Positions 6,559-14,939 are shown, counted from the first letter of the stretch. The stretch is DNA of 64,000 bases from Allokutzneria multivorans (GCF_039537405.1 NZ_BAABAL010000005.1:992001-1056000); one strand, 5' to 3'. The notes: a model not told the origin generated them from the sequence alone. Numbers and translations: made by a program.

Positions 6559-8700
6559 TCAGCCCTGAGCGAGATCGGTGAAGCGGCTGTAGTGCAGCTG
6601 GTGCGCCACGGTGATCGTGCTGGTGGGACCGGCACGGTGCTTGGCCAGGATCAGGTCGGCCTCACCGGCACGGGGGTCGTCGCGCTCCCACGCGTCGGGC
6701 CGGTTGATCAGGATGACCATGTCGGCGTCCTGCTCCAGCGATCCGGATTCACGCAGGTCGGAGAGCATGGGGCGCTTGTCGGTGCGCTGTTCCGGACCTC
6801 GGTTCAGCTGACTGATCGCGATCACGGGCACCTCGATCTCCTTCGCCAGCAGCTTGAGCTGACGGGAGAACTCACTGACCTCCTGCTGCCGGGACTCGAC
6901 CTTCTTGCCCGAGGACATCAGCTGCATGTAGTCCAGCACCACGAGCTTGAGATCGTTGCGCTGCTTGAGCCGCCTGGCCTTCGCGCGGATCTCCATCATG
7001 GTCATGTTCGGCGAGTCGTCGATGAACAGCGGCGCCTCGCTGATCTCGCTCATCCTGCGCGCGAGCCGCGTCCAGTCGTCGTCGGTCATCCGGCCACCGC
7101 GCATGTCGCCGAGGCGGATGCGGGCCTCGGCGGAGAGCATGCGCATCACGATCTCGGTGCGGCTCATCTCCAGCGAGAAGATGACGCTGGCCATGCCGTG
7201 CTTGATGGAGCACGACCGCGCGAAGTCCAGTCCGAGCGTGGAGTTGTGCGTCGGGATCATCGCCCGGCCCGCCAGGTACAGGTGGTCGGCCGCGCTGACC
7301 TCGACGCAGCGCACGGGCACGCTCGCGATCGGGCGCACGTCCACGATCGCCCGCACACCGCGCGTCGCGGACCGGAGTTCCTTGTGCGCCAAGCGCTTTG
7401 CCTCGACGCGGAACACCTCGTCCTCGGTGGCGAACACGATGTCGTCGCCGGGAGCGCAGTCGTAACCCAGGCTCTGCACGAGCTCGCGGGCGTCCTCGCC
7501 CAGCGGCAGGCGGACGGAACCGTTGTCCTCCACCGAACCCAGGACGTCCAGCAGGCCGGCGAGCACCGCGCGGCGCTGAGCCCGCGAAGAACGCAGGTAC
7601 GGCACGGAGAGCTCGGGTTCGCCCTCCGCGTCCGCGAACATGGTGATCTCGGGATCGGAGCTGCCCCCGGCGAGCGCGACGCCCAGCGCGTAGGGCGCGG
7701 TCAGCTCGGCCAGCTCCGGCAACTCCAGCGCGGCGGCGTTGACCACGGAACTGACGACGCCACGGCGCATCGACGCCGCGATCTCGGCGGTCGTGCGCAC
7801 CTCGGCGCCGATCGCCCACTGGTGCTCGGCGTCCGCGACGATCACCGTGCCGTCGCCGAACTCGACCTCGAAGCACGGGCGCCCGGTCATCACCTCGGTC
7901 GCCGCGACCACCCGCGTCGGCAGGCCGTCGGCCCCGAGCAGCTCGTCACCGACCTCGACCGCGCCCATCGCGGTCCAGCCGGTCGGCGTGGGCAGCGGGG
8001 TGTCCAGCGCGAGCGCCTTGCCGACACCGGGTCGCGCCGCGACGATGATCATCTGACCCGCGTGCAGGCCGTTGGTCACCGCGTCCAGGTCGACGAAGCC
8101 GGTCGGGATGCCCAGCGCGACTCCGCCGCGCGAGGCGATCGCGTCGATCTCGTCCATGGTCGGCTGGAGCAGCTCCTCCAGCGCGACGTAGTCCTCGGTG
8201 GTGTTGCGGTCGGTGACCTCGTAGATGGCCTGCTGCGCGCGGTCGACGACCTCGTCCAGCTCGCCGCCCTCGGCACCGTGGTAGCCCAGGTGCACGATGC
8301 GGGTGCCCGCCTCGATCAGCCTGCGCAGCACCGCCTTCTCCGAGACGATCTCCGCGTAGTAGCTGGCGTTCGCCGCGGTCGGCACGGTCGCGATCAGCGT
8401 GTGCAGGTACGGCGCGCCGCCCACCCGCATCAGCTCGCCGCGCTTCTCCAGCTCGGCCGAGACGGTGATCGCGTCGGCGGGCTCACCCCTGCCGTAGAGG
8501 TCCAGGATGACGTCGTAGATCGACTGGTGCGCCGGACGGTAGAAGTCGTCGGGGCGCACCACCTCGACCACGTCGGCGACGGCGTCCTTGGACAGCAGCA
8601 TGCCGCCGAGCACGGACTGCTCGGCCGCGAGGTCCTGGGGAGGTTGGCGCTCGAAGGGACTGCCGGACGGCGGTCCTCCGCGGTCGTCGGCCAGTGCCAC
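6559..8700 (-). CDS. dnaB: Replicative DNA helicase DnaB, interrupted by an intein
   Basis: 713 residues as translated; removal of a 258-residue intein leaves about 455, the normal DnaB length. The N-domain (PPQDLAAEQSVLGGMLLSKDAV) and RecA-like C-domain are intact: IFSLEMSR, LVVLDYMQLM (Walker B), AISQLNRGPEQR and DLRESGSLEQDADMV. The Walker A loop GRPGVGK-ST is split by the intein between Lys and Ser, so activity depends on splicing. The helicase unwinds DNA at the fork with primase and the polymerase holoenzyme. The GTG start at 8700 has a GGAGG motif six bases upstream; the longer frame lacks one. It is the last gene of the rpsF-ssb-rpsR-rplI-dnaB order but lies 333 bases from rplI with its own leader. 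Confidence 0.97.
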   Translation of the reverse strand: MALADDRGGPPSGSPFERQPPQDLAAEQSVLGGMLLSKDAVADVVEVVRPDDFYRPAHQSIYDVILDLYGRGEPADAITVSAELEKRGELMRVGGAPYLHTLIATVPTAANASYYAEIVSEKAVLRRLIEAGTRIVHLGYHGAEGGELDEVVDRAQQAIYEVTDRNTTEDYVALEELLQPTMDEIDAIASRGGVALGIPTGFVDLDAVTNGLHAGQMIIVAARPGVGKALALDTPLPTPTGWTAMGAVEVGDELLGADGLPTRVVAATEVMTGRPCFEVEFGDGTVIVADAEHQWAIGAEVRTTAEIAASMRRGVVSSVVNAAALELPELAELTAPYALGVALAGGSSDPEITMFADAEGEPELSVPYLRSSRAQRRAVLAGLLDVLGSVEDNGSVRLPLGEDARELVQSLGYDCAPGDDIVFATEDEVFRVEAKRLAHKELRSATRGVRAIVDVRPIASVPVRCVEVSAADHLYLAGRAMIPTHNSTLGLDFARSCSIKHGMASVIFSLEMSRTEIVMRMLSAEARIRLGDMRGGRMTDDDWTRLARRMSEISEAPLFIDDSPNMTMMEIRAKARRLKQRNDLKLVVLDYMQLMSSGKKVESRQQEVSEFSRQLKLLAKEIEVPVIAISQLNRGPEQRTDKRPMLSDLRESGSLEQDADMVILINRPDAWERDDPRAGEADLILAKHRAGPTSTITVAHQLHYSRFTDLAQG
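7243..8016 (-). other. Class 3 (WCT) DnaB intein with decayed LAGLIDADG region
   Basis: 258 codons inserted between Lys and Ser of the helicase P-loop. It begins with Ala (ALALDTPLPTPTGW) instead of Cys or Ser and ends MIPTHN, followed by extein Ser. Trp67 in block B (ADAEHQW), Cys237 in block F (VPVRCVEVSAADHLYL) and Thr256 in block G form the WCT set that defines class 3 inteins, which splice from the block F Cys. The middle holds YALGVALAGGS and VLAGLLDVLGSV, resembling the two LAGLIDADG helices but lacking the catalytic Asp in both, so homing activity is probably lost. Confidence 0.9.
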
Positions 8701-8714
8701 CGGATGCCTCCTCC

Positions 8715-8911
8715 TGTGGACAGAGCTGTGGACAACCTGGGGATGGCCTGTGCACACCCGGCCACAGCCGCAAGCGCCTTCTGGGGACTACCTGGGGACA
8801 ACTTCCCCACCGGTCATGAAACACCCTGGTCAGACCCTGTGGAGCGAATGTGGAAAACAAGCCGCCGATCCTGTGGGGCTCGTCATACGCACCGCGCGCG
8901 AGTTGTCCACG
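8715..8911. promoter_or_regulatory. DnaA-box-like cluster in the dnaB leader
   Basis: A perfect actinobacterial DnaA box TGTGGACAA lies at 8727-8735 and near matches at 8715-8723 (TGTGGACAG), 8849-8857 (TGTGGAAAA) and 8903-8911 (TTGTCCACG). They lie between dnaB and rplI, upstream of the dnaB start. They could let DnaA regulate dnaB; an origin is unlikely because no dnaA/dnaN or AT-rich unwinding region is present. Confidence 0.45.
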
Positions 8912-8948
8912 GCACGCGGTGGATCAGGGGCGACGCGTCGGTCACGGC

Positions 8949-8991
8949 GCAGTGCCAAAAAGTGCAGTGCCAGAAAGTGCAGTGCGAAAGT
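8949..8991. repeat. 15-base direct repeat, 2.9 copies
   Basis: Units start at 8949, 8964 and 8979: GCAGTGCCAAAAAGT, GCAGTGCCAGAAAGT and GCAGTGCGAAAGT. The array abuts the rplI terminator hairpin, whose left arm begins AGTGCCG, so the array may have grown by slippage from that arm or may hold a factor upstream of dnaB. Confidence 0.6.
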
Positions 8992-9026
8992 GCCGCCCGC
9001 CAATGATCACTCTGGCGGGCGGCACT
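8989..9026 (-). terminator. Terminator hairpin after rplI
   Basis: A perfect 14-base inverted repeat, AGTGCCGCCCGCCA and TGGCGGGCGGCACT, with a 10-base loop, begins eight bases beyond the rplI stop codon. Read on the minus strand it is followed by TTTCGCACTG, so the U-tract is short. Confidence 0.75.
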
Positions 9027-9033
9027 CGCAGTC

Positions 9034-9489
9034 TTACTCGCCCGCGGTCACCTGAAGGTTGACCGAAGCGGTGACGCTCGGGTGCAGGCGGACGGACACC
9101 GCGTGCTTGCCGGTCGTCTTGATGTGACCGGAGAGCTCGACGGCGCGCTTGTCCAGCAGCGGGCCACCGGCGGCCTTCACAGCGGCGACGACGTCCACCG
9201 CGGTGACGGAACCGAACAGCTTCTTCGAGCCGGCCGCGGCGCGGCCCTTGTGCTCGATGGCGCCGAGGCCCTCGAGCTTGGCCTTGACCTCCTTGGCGTG
9301 GTCGAGGTCGCGAATGCGGCGACCCTCCTGAGCACGCTGGATGGTCTTGACCTGACGCTCCGCGCCCTTGGTGGCCAGGATGGCCAGCCCACGCGGGAGC
9401 AGGTAGTTGCGGCCGTAGCCGTCCTTGACCTCGACGATGTCGCCGGGGCCGCCGAGACCGCTCACGTCAGCGGTGAGGATGAGCTTCAT
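9034..9489 (-). CDS. rplI: 50S ribosomal protein L9
   Basis: 151 residues, normal length. The N-terminal signature is clear (MKLILTADVSGLGGPGDIVEVKDGYGRNYLLPRGLA), followed by the long connecting helix and the C-domain ending SVRLHPSVTASVNLQV. It binds 23S rRNA and stabilises the L1 side of the large subunit. It lies 21 bases after rpsR in the conserved rpsF-ssb-rpsR-rplI order and ends before a strong hairpin. Confidence 0.98.
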   Translation of the reverse strand: MKLILTADVSGLGGPGDIVEVKDGYGRNYLLPRGLAILATKGAERQVKTIQRAQEGRRIRDLDHAKEVKAKLEGLGAIEHKGRAAAGSKKLFGSVTAVDVVAAVKAAGGPLLDKRAVELSGHIKTTGKHAVSVRLHPSVTASVNLQVTAGE

Positions 9490-9510
9490 CTGACTCTCTC
9501 CTTGGCCGGA

Positions 9511-9759
9511 TCAGCGGGCGGTCGAGGTGTACGGCAGCAGCGCCATCTCGCGGGCGTTCTTCACCGCGGTGGCGACGTCGCGCTGGTGCTGGCTGCAGTT
9601 ACCGGTGACGCGACGGGCACGGATCTTGCCGCGGTCGGAGATGAACTTCCGGAGCAGCGTCGTGTCCTTGTAGTCGATGAGGGCGAGATTGCCCTTCTTC
9701 TTGTCCTTGCAGAAGGCGCAAACCTTCTTCTTCGGCTTGCGCACAGGCGGCTTGGCCAT
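9511..9759 (-). CDS. rpsR: 30S ribosomal protein S18
   Basis: 82 residues. It has the S18 pattern KVCAFCKDKK, IDYKDTTLLRKFISDRGKIRARRVTGNCSQHQR and a C-terminal helix ALLPYTST. S18 pairs with S6 on the platform of the small subunit. The CxxC pair (CAFC) near the N-terminus and the later Cys suggest the zinc-binding (C+) paralogue; actinobacteria often also carry a C- copy used under zinc limitation. The C+ assignment is inference from two of the expected cysteines. Gap to ssb: 64 bases. Confidence 0.97.
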   Translation of the reverse strand: MAKPPVRKPKKKVCAFCKDKKKGNLALIDYKDTTLLRKFISDRGKIRARRVTGNCSQHQRDVATAVKNAREMALLPYTSTAR

Positions 9760-9823
9760 GTGTGGTCCTCACAAGATGTGGTTCAAGGTTTCAGTCTGGG
9801 AACTGCGGTGGCCTCACCCGAGG

Positions 9824-10336
9824 TCAGAACGGCGGCTCTTCGCTGTAGCCGCTGTTCTGGGGAGCCGCCGGAGCGGAACCCCACGGGTCGTCGGCCGGGG
9901 CGCTGTTGCCACCGAAGCCGCCGCCGTAGCCGCCGCCTCCCTGGCCGCCTCCGCCGCCGCCGCTCCCGCGGCTGACCCGGTTGACCTTCGCCGTGGCGTA
10001 GCGCAGCGAGGGGCCGACTTCCTCGACCTCAAGCTCGTACACGGTGCGCCGTTCGCCGCCGTCCTTGGGTTCGTAGGACCGCTGCTTGAGGCGACCCTGC
10101 ACGACAACGCGCATGCCACGGGTCAGCGACTCGGCCACGTTCTCGGCGGCCTGTCGCCAGATGCTGCACCGCAGGAACAGCGCTTCGCCGTCCTTCCACT
10201 CCCCCGACTGCTTGTCGAAGGTGCGCGGGGTCGATGCCACGGTGAAGCTGGCAACGGCCGCGCCGGATTGGGTGAAGCGCAGTTCTGGGTCGGCGGTCAG
10301 ATTGCCGACCACCGTGATCGTCGTTTCACCAGCCAT
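9824..10336 (-). CDS. ssb: Single-stranded DNA-binding protein
   Basis: 170 residues. The OB-fold covers about residues 1-110 (TTITVVGNLTADPELRFTQSGAAVASFTVAS, then LFLRCSIWRQAAENVAESLTRGMRVVVQGRLKQR). A Gly-rich flexible linker follows, and the tip DDPWGSA...EEPPF is acidic and ends in Phe, the partner-docking peptide of SSB. It coats single-stranded DNA and recruits replication and repair proteins. It sits between rpsF and rpsR as in other actinobacteria. Confidence 0.97.
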   Translation of the reverse strand: MAGETTITVVGNLTADPELRFTQSGAAVASFTVASTPRTFDKQSGEWKDGEALFLRCSIWRQAAENVAESLTRGMRVVVQGRLKQRSYEPKDGGERRTVYELEVEEVGPSLRYATAKVNRVSRGSGGGGGGQGGGGYGGGFGGNSAPADDPWGSAPAAPQNSGYSEEPPF

Positions 10337-10357
10337 GGTGTCGCCCTCCGAGTCGGG

Positions 10358-10660
10358 TTAGGACTTGGCCTTGGCGGGCTCGCGGCGCAGGACCTTGGTC
10401 CTGAGCACCGAGTCCTGGAGCGACAGCTGGCGGTCGAGTTCCTTGACCGCTGCGGTCTCGCAGTTGATGTCGAGGACGGCGTAGATGCCCTCGGCCTGCT
10501 TCTTGATCTCGAAGGAGAGACGACGACGGCCCCAGACATCGACCTTCTCCACGTTGCCGCCGGAGTTGCGGATCACGTTGAGGAAGGTGTCGAGGGTCGG
10601 AGCGACGGTGCGCTCGTCGAGGTTCGGGTCGAGAATGACCATCATCTCGTAGTGACGCAT
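10358..10660 (-). CDS. rpsF: 30S ribosomal protein S6
   Basis: 100 residues from the ATG at 10660: MRHYEMMVILDPNLDERTV is the canonical start. A GTG nine bases further up is possible but would lie only three bases after the AGGAGGT ribosome site. WGRRRLSFEIKKQAEGIYAVLDINCE is the S6 core. S6 forms a dimer with S18. It is the first gene of the minus-strand ribosomal/replication operon, so its promoter should lie in 10661-10797, where no clear -10/-35 pair was picked out. Confidence 0.97.
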   Translation of the reverse strand: MRHYEMMVILDPNLDERTVAPTLDTFLNVIRNSGGNVEKVDVWGRRRLSFEIKKQAEGIYAVLDINCETAAVKELDRQLSLQDSVLRTKVLRREPAKAKS

Positions 10661-10797
10661 GAAGACCACTCACCTCCTGTGGGCTTGGTGGCCACGGCGG
10701 ATCCGTGGCAGGAGGGTCGTCGCGTCAGCAACCCGAAGAGCCTAACAAGTGCCACCGACAGACTTGTAATCGGCTGGTCAGAGCCTGCGCGAACCGC

Positions 10798-11802
10798 TCA
10801 GGCGGGCAGGCGGCGCAGCGCCCACGTGCGGACCAGGGCGGCCGTCACACAGGACAGCGCCAGCGCGGCCAGCAGCACCGGGCCCGCCACCCGGCCGGAC
10901 TGGCCGGAGGGCAGCGCCGATGCCTGACCGGCCGAGCGCACGCCGTCGGCGTCCGCCGGATCGCCGAGCTGGCCGAAGCCCGGGTCGTAGCCGGGGACGT
11001 TCTGGCCGTAGCGCAGCCCGGGAGCGAGCGCGCCGAGCCCGCCGGGCATCGCGACCGGCAGGTTGGAGTAGTCGTAGAGCGGCACCCTGCCGAAGTCGTA
11101 GTAGCCGCTGTCGGGCCACCTGGGCAGCTGGAAGTCCGGCAGCCCACCGACCCCCGGACCCGGGTTCACGCCCGGCTGGAGCTGCGGTGGCGGCGTCTGC
11201 TGCCCCGGCCCTGGCTGCTGCCCGGGGCCCGGCTGCTGGCCGGGGTTCGGCCCCGGCGGCTGGTTCGGGGCCGGGGTCGCTCCCCCGCCGCCGGTGAGCC
11301 GCTGCGAGGCGTCCGCGATGGCGCCGGTGCCGTCCTGGACGGGCTTGCTCGCGGCGTTGACCACCGTGGTCGTCACGCCGCAGCCGGAGGTCAGCGCCTG
11401 CCGCACGCCGCCGAGGACCGCGCCGAGCACGGGACCGAGCAGCGGGATGTCGTCGATCTTGTCGATCACCGCGCCCGCGATGTGCCCGCCGGTGATGAAG
11501 CCGCCGGAGCCGTTGGGGACGGCGCCGATCGGGATGGGCGGCAGCCGCCGGATCGCCTTGTCGGCCTCGCCCGCGATGGGCGGGCCGAGCAGCGGCACCG
11601 CGCGCACGAGGTTCACCACGGGAGCGGCGATCGCGCCGGGGTTCAGCGAGACCGGCTGACCGGGGGTGCCCATGACGGTGGCCTTGCAGTCGCCGACCAC
11701 GATCGGCTCGGCCGCGGCGGCGCTCCCGGCGAGCCCGATGCCCATGGCGCCGCCCATGACGACGGCCACCACGGAGATCCGCAGAGCCTGCTGCAGGCGC
11801 AT
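10798..11802 (-). CDS. Exported Pro/Gly-rich protein with C-terminal membrane anchor
   Basis: 334 residues. A signal peptide (MRLQQALRISVVAVVMGGAMGIGLAGSAAAAE) is followed by a hydrophobic PL-rich domain with two Cys (GDCKATV and TSGCGVTTTV). A Pro-Gln-Gly stretch (PNPGQQPGPGQQPGPGQQ) comes next, and a C-terminal hydrophobic helix (VAGPVLLAALALSCVTAALV) with a basic end. This is the layout of a surface protein held by a C-terminal helix; no enzyme motif is seen. The ATG at 11802 has GGAGG seven bases upstream, better than the GTG two codons earlier. Function unknown. Confidence 0.72.
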   Translation of the reverse strand: MRLQQALRISVVAVVMGGAMGIGLAGSAAAAEPIVVGDCKATVMGTPGQPVSLNPGAIAAPVVNLVRAVPLLGPPIAGEADKAIRRLPPIPIGAVPNGSGGFITGGHIAGAVIDKIDDIPLLGPVLGAVLGGVRQALTSGCGVTTTVVNAASKPVQDGTGAIADASQRLTGGGGATPAPNQPPGPNPGQQPGPGQQPGPGQQTPPPQLQPGVNPGPGVGGLPDFQLPRWPDSGYYDFGRVPLYDYSNLPVAMPGGLGALAPGLRYGQNVPGYDPGFGQLGDPADADGVRSAGQASALPSGQSGRVAGPVLLAALALSCVTAALVRTWALRRLPA

Positions 11803-11820
11803 GGCCACCCCTCCGGTGCG

Positions 11821-11832
11821 TACCGATCGGTA
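11821..11832. promoter_or_regulatory. Palindrome TACCGATCGGTA, candidate TetR-type operator
   Basis: A perfect 12-base palindrome 18 bases before the start of the exported Pro/Gly-rich protein gene. Its form resembles operators of TetR-family repressors. No tetR gene lies beside it, so this is a lead only. Confidence 0.35.
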
Positions 11833-11970
11833 ACGTCACCGAGTTCAACGACGGAGGGCGGCGAAGGTGACGCCGCCACCGGGACTTGTCACTGGGGACA
11901 TCTTCCCGGGTCACCACTCGTTACCCGGGCACGGCTCGGACTACCCGTTCGGCCTACTACTCTCGTGTTC

Positions 11971-12741
11971 ATGCGCATTGGGGCCCATGTCGGCGCCGAA
12001 GACCCCCTCGCCACGGCACAGCGGCTGGGAGCCGAGGTCGTCCAGTTCTTCCTGTCCGACCCGCAGAGCTGGACCGCTCCGGTCCCGCACCCGCAGGGCG
12101 AGCAGCTGCGGGCGGCCGGTGTCGAGGTCTTCGTGCACTCGCCGTACGTCATCAACGTCGCGTCGCTGAACAACCGCATCCGCATCCCGTCCCGCAAGTC
12201 GGTCGCGCAGCAGGCCAAGGCCGCCGCCGCGATCGGGGCGTCCGGGCTCGTGGTGCACGGCGGCCACGTGACCAAGGGGGAGGACCCGGAGGCCGGGCTG
12301 GCGAACTGGCGCAAGCTGTTCGAGCGCCAGGCGGAGTCCGGGGGCTTCGCCGTGCCGATCCTGATCGAGAACACCGCGGGCGGTGACAACGCCATGGCCC
12401 GCCGCTTCGACATGCTGGCGCGGCTGTGGGACGCCGTCGGCGAGTTCGGGGCGGGCTTCTGCCTGGACACCTGCCACGCGTTCGCCGCGGGCGAGGAGCT
12501 GCCGGGCATCGTGGAGCGGGTGAAGGGCATTACCGGGCGAATCGACCTGGTGCACCTGAACAACTCGCGAGACGCTTTCAACTCCGCAAGGGACCGGCAC
12601 GCCAACATCGCTTCCGGAACGATCGAGCCGGACGTTCTCGTCTCGGTGTGCGACACGGCCGGAGCGCCCATCGTGTTGGAGACCCCGGGCGACGGTCAGG
12701 GCGCGGACATCGAATTCCTCAGGTCAACTGTGAAGCGCTGA
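11971..12741 (+). CDS. nfo: Deoxyribonuclease IV (endonuclease IV family AP endonuclease)
   Basis: 256 residues. AP endonuclease family 2 TIM barrel: MRIGAHVGAEDPL, VHSPYVINVAS (zinc His), LVVHGGHVTKGEDPEAGL, ILIENTAGGDNAMARRF (Glu), FCLDTCHAFAAGEEL (Asp, His), LVHLNNSRDAFNSARDRHANI and IVLETPGDG. These supply the trinuclear zinc ligands. The enzyme cuts abasic sites and 3'-blocked ends in base excision repair. A TACTCT hexamer ends seven bases before the ATG, supporting this start and a leaderless transcript. It ends just before a bidirectional terminator. Confidence 0.95.
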   Translation: MRIGAHVGAEDPLATAQRLGAEVVQFFLSDPQSWTAPVPHPQGEQLRAAGVEVFVHSPYVINVASLNNRIRIPSRKSVAQQAKAAAAIGASGLVVHGGHVTKGEDPEAGLANWRKLFERQAESGGFAVPILIENTAGGDNAMARRFDMLARLWDAVGEFGAGFCLDTCHAFAAGEELPGIVERVKGITGRIDLVHLNNSRDAFNSARDRHANIASGTIEPDVLVSVCDTAGAPIVLETPGDGQGADIEFLRSTVKR

Positions 12742-12758
12742 GGCGAAAAGCACATGAA

Positions 12759-12798
12759 GAAAGGCCCCGGACCCGCGAGAGCGGATTCGGGGCCTTTC
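12759..12798. terminator. Bidirectional terminator between nfo and pckG
   Basis: Perfect 11-base arms GAAAGGCCCCG (12759-12769) and CGGGGCCTTTC (12788-12798) separate two convergent genes ending at 12741 and 12810. A TTTCTT run follows on the plus strand. Confidence 0.85.
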
Positions 12799-12809
12799 TT
12801 CGAATTGGT

Positions 12810-14621
12810 CTAGCCCAATCGCTGCTTCAGCGCGGCCAGCTCGTCGTGCAGCAGGCTCGGCACCTTGTCGCCGATCTTGGCGAACCACTCCTCGATCAGC
12901 GGGAGCTCGGCGCGCCACTCGTCGGCGTGCACCGCGAGCGCCTTGTCCACGTCGGCCGGGTCGACGTCGAGGCCGTCCAGGTCGAGCGCCTCGGCGGTGG
13001 GCACGTGGCCGATGGCGGTCTCGTTCGCGGCGGCGGTGCCCTCGATGCGCTCGATGACCCACTTCAGCACGCGCGAGTTCTCGCCGAACCCGGGCCACAG
13101 GAAGCCGCCGTCCTCATCACGGCGGAACCAGTTCACGTAGAAGACCTTGGGCATCTTCGCGGCGTCGGCGCGCTTGCCCATGTCGATCCAGTGCTGGAAG
13201 TAGTCACCGGCGTGGTAGCCGATGAACGGCAGCATGGCCATCGGGTCGCGGCGCACGACACCGACCTGGCCGATCGCGGCGGCGGTGGTCTCGCTGGACA
13301 GCGTGGCACCCATGAACACGCCGTGCTGCCAGTCGCGCGACTCCGTGACCAGCGGGATCGTGGTCTTGCGGCGCCCGCCGAAGAGGATCGCCGAGATCGG
13401 CACGCCCTGCGGGTCCTCCCACTCCGGCGCGGTGATCGGGCACTGGTCGATCGGGGTGCAGTAGCGGGAGTTCGGGTGCGAGGTCAGCTCCTCGTCGCCC
13501 GGCTTCCAGTCCTTCTTCTTCCAGGTGGTCAGGTGCGCGGGCGGCTCGCCCATGCCCTCCCACCAGATGTCGCCGTCGTCGGTCAGCGCGACGTTGGTGA
13601 ACAGGCTGTTGCCCTTGGCGATGGTGCGCATCGCGTTCGGGTTGGTCTTCCAGTCGGTGCCGGGCGCGACGCCGAAGAAGCCGTTCTCCGGGTTCACCGC
13701 GTACAGGCGGCCGTCCTCGCCGAAGCGCATCCAGGCGATGTCATCGCCCAGGGTCTCGACCTTCCAGCCGGGGATGGTCGGCTCCAGCATCGCCAGGTTG
13801 GTCTTGCCGCAGGCCGAGGGGAACGCGGCGGCGACGTAGTGGACCTTGTTCTCCGGCGAGGTCAGCTTGAGCACCAGCATGTGCTCGGCCATCCAGCCCT
13901 CGTTGCGGCCGATCGAGGAGGCGATGCGCAGCGAGTAGCACTTCTTGCCGAGCAGGGCGTTGCCGCCGTAGCCCGAGCCGAAGCTCCAGATCGCCCGCTC
14001 CTCGGGGAAGTGGCTGATGTACTTGGTCTCGTTGCAGGGCCACGGGACGTCCTGCTGGCCCGGCTCCAGCGGCGCGCCGATCGAGTGCAGGCAGGGAACG
14101 AAGTCCGCGTCCTCGCCGAAGCGGGCCAGCGCCTTGTCGCCCATCCTGGTCATGATCTTCATCGACACCACGACGTACTCGGAGTCGGTGATCTCCACGC
14201 CCAGCATCGGCTTCTCCGCTGTCAGCGGGCCCATGCAGAACGGGATGACGTACATGGTGCGACCACGCATGCAGCCCCGGTACAGCTCCGTCATCAGGGA
14301 CTTCATCTCGGCGGGCGGCATCCAGTTGTTCGTCGGCCCCGAGTCGGCCTCGTCGATCGAGCAGATGAACGTGCGCTCCTCGACCCTGGCCACGTCCGAG
14401 GGGTCCGACGCGCACCAGAAGGAGTTCTCCTTCTGCTTCAGCGGCACGAAGGTGCCCGCGCTGACCAGCTGCTCGGTCATGCGCTGCCATTCCTCGTCCG
14501 AACCGTCGCACCAGACGACCCGCTCGGGCGTGGTGAGCTCGGCGACCTCGCGCACCCAGGACAGCAGGCGCGGGTGGTTGGTCGGGGCCTGGTCGAGACC
14601 GGGAACAGCCAGTGCGGTCAT
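12810..14621 (-). CDS. pckG: Phosphoenolpyruvate carboxykinase (GTP)
   Basis: 603 residues, normal length. Converts oxaloacetate and GTP to PEP, CO2 and GDP at the entry to gluconeogenesis. The kinase-1 loop FPSACGKTNLAML with its reactive Cys marks the GTP type, and FGSGYGGNALLGKKCYSLRIAS, ETLGDDIAWMRFGEDGRLYAVNPE and NWFRRDEDGGFLWPGFGENSRVLKW are family blocks. The gene stands alone with its own upstream region at 14622-14939, and shares a terminator with nfo. Confidence 0.98.
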   Translation of the reverse strand: MTALAVPGLDQAPTNHPRLLSWVREVAELTTPERVVWCDGSDEEWQRMTEQLVSAGTFVPLKQKENSFWCASDPSDVARVEERTFICSIDEADSGPTNNWMPPAEMKSLMTELYRGCMRGRTMYVIPFCMGPLTAEKPMLGVEITDSEYVVVSMKIMTRMGDKALARFGEDADFVPCLHSIGAPLEPGQQDVPWPCNETKYISHFPEERAIWSFGSGYGGNALLGKKCYSLRIASSIGRNEGWMAEHMLVLKLTSPENKVHYVAAAFPSACGKTNLAMLEPTIPGWKVETLGDDIAWMRFGEDGRLYAVNPENGFFGVAPGTDWKTNPNAMRTIAKGNSLFTNVALTDDGDIWWEGMGEPPAHLTTWKKKDWKPGDEELTSHPNSRYCTPIDQCPITAPEWEDPQGVPISAILFGGRRKTTIPLVTESRDWQHGVFMGATLSSETTAAAIGQVGVVRRDPMAMLPFIGYHAGDYFQHWIDMGKRADAAKMPKVFYVNWFRRDEDGGFLWPGFGENSRVLKWVIERIEGTAAANETAIGHVPTAEALDLDGLDVDPADVDKALAVHADEWRAELPLIEEWFAKIGDKVPSLLHDELAALKQRLG

Positions 14622-14939
14622 CGCGCTCGTCTCCTAGCTGGGCGGGGTGCCCGTCACTTCCAACGCCGGGGCCGGGGTAGCCGGGCAAATCGAGAAAAAG
14701 CTGCGCCACGCCCCGAGGAGGGCGTGGAAGAAAAGGGATGCCTGTGAGGCTAGCGGTACCCGCCAACGGTGCGCCCCATGCCTGTTGTCGGTTCCCTCAC
14801 ATAACCGATCAGGGAATCGATTCAGCCCCGAATGGGCGCCGGTAAACGGGTGACGGCCAAATGTGCTCGGTCACATCGGGGGCGATGTTGGTCACGTGTG
14901 CGATACGCGACGAAACGAACTTCTCGTTGCGAAGGCCAA
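14622..14939. other. Intergenic stretch carrying the pckG leader
   Basis: No credible reading frame. It holds an inverted repeat CCACGCCC (14706-14713) / GGGCGTGG (14720-14727), and a dyad ATGTG-N6-CACAT at 14861-14876. The latter is two bases short of the TGTGA-N6-TCACA spacing of CRP sites. The pckG promoter must lie here but was not identified with confidence. Confidence 0.4.

Noticed and set aside
5869..9006. A 1045-codon open frame on the plus strand
   Set aside because: It lies antisense to dnaB and the VOC and DDN genes. Its sequence is His/Arg/Asp-rich low-complexity typical of antisense frames in GC-rich DNA.
8701..9033. Origin of replication
   Set aside because: DnaA boxes are few, no dnaA or dnaN is near, and there is no AT-rich unwinding element.
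12426..14747. A 773-codon plus-strand frame across pckG
   Set aside because: Antisense to pckG; the pckG protein is unmistakable.
14861..14876. CRP/cAMP site upstream of pckG
   Set aside because: The dyad ATGTG-N6-CACAT has TGTG and CACA two bases too close for the CRP consensus.
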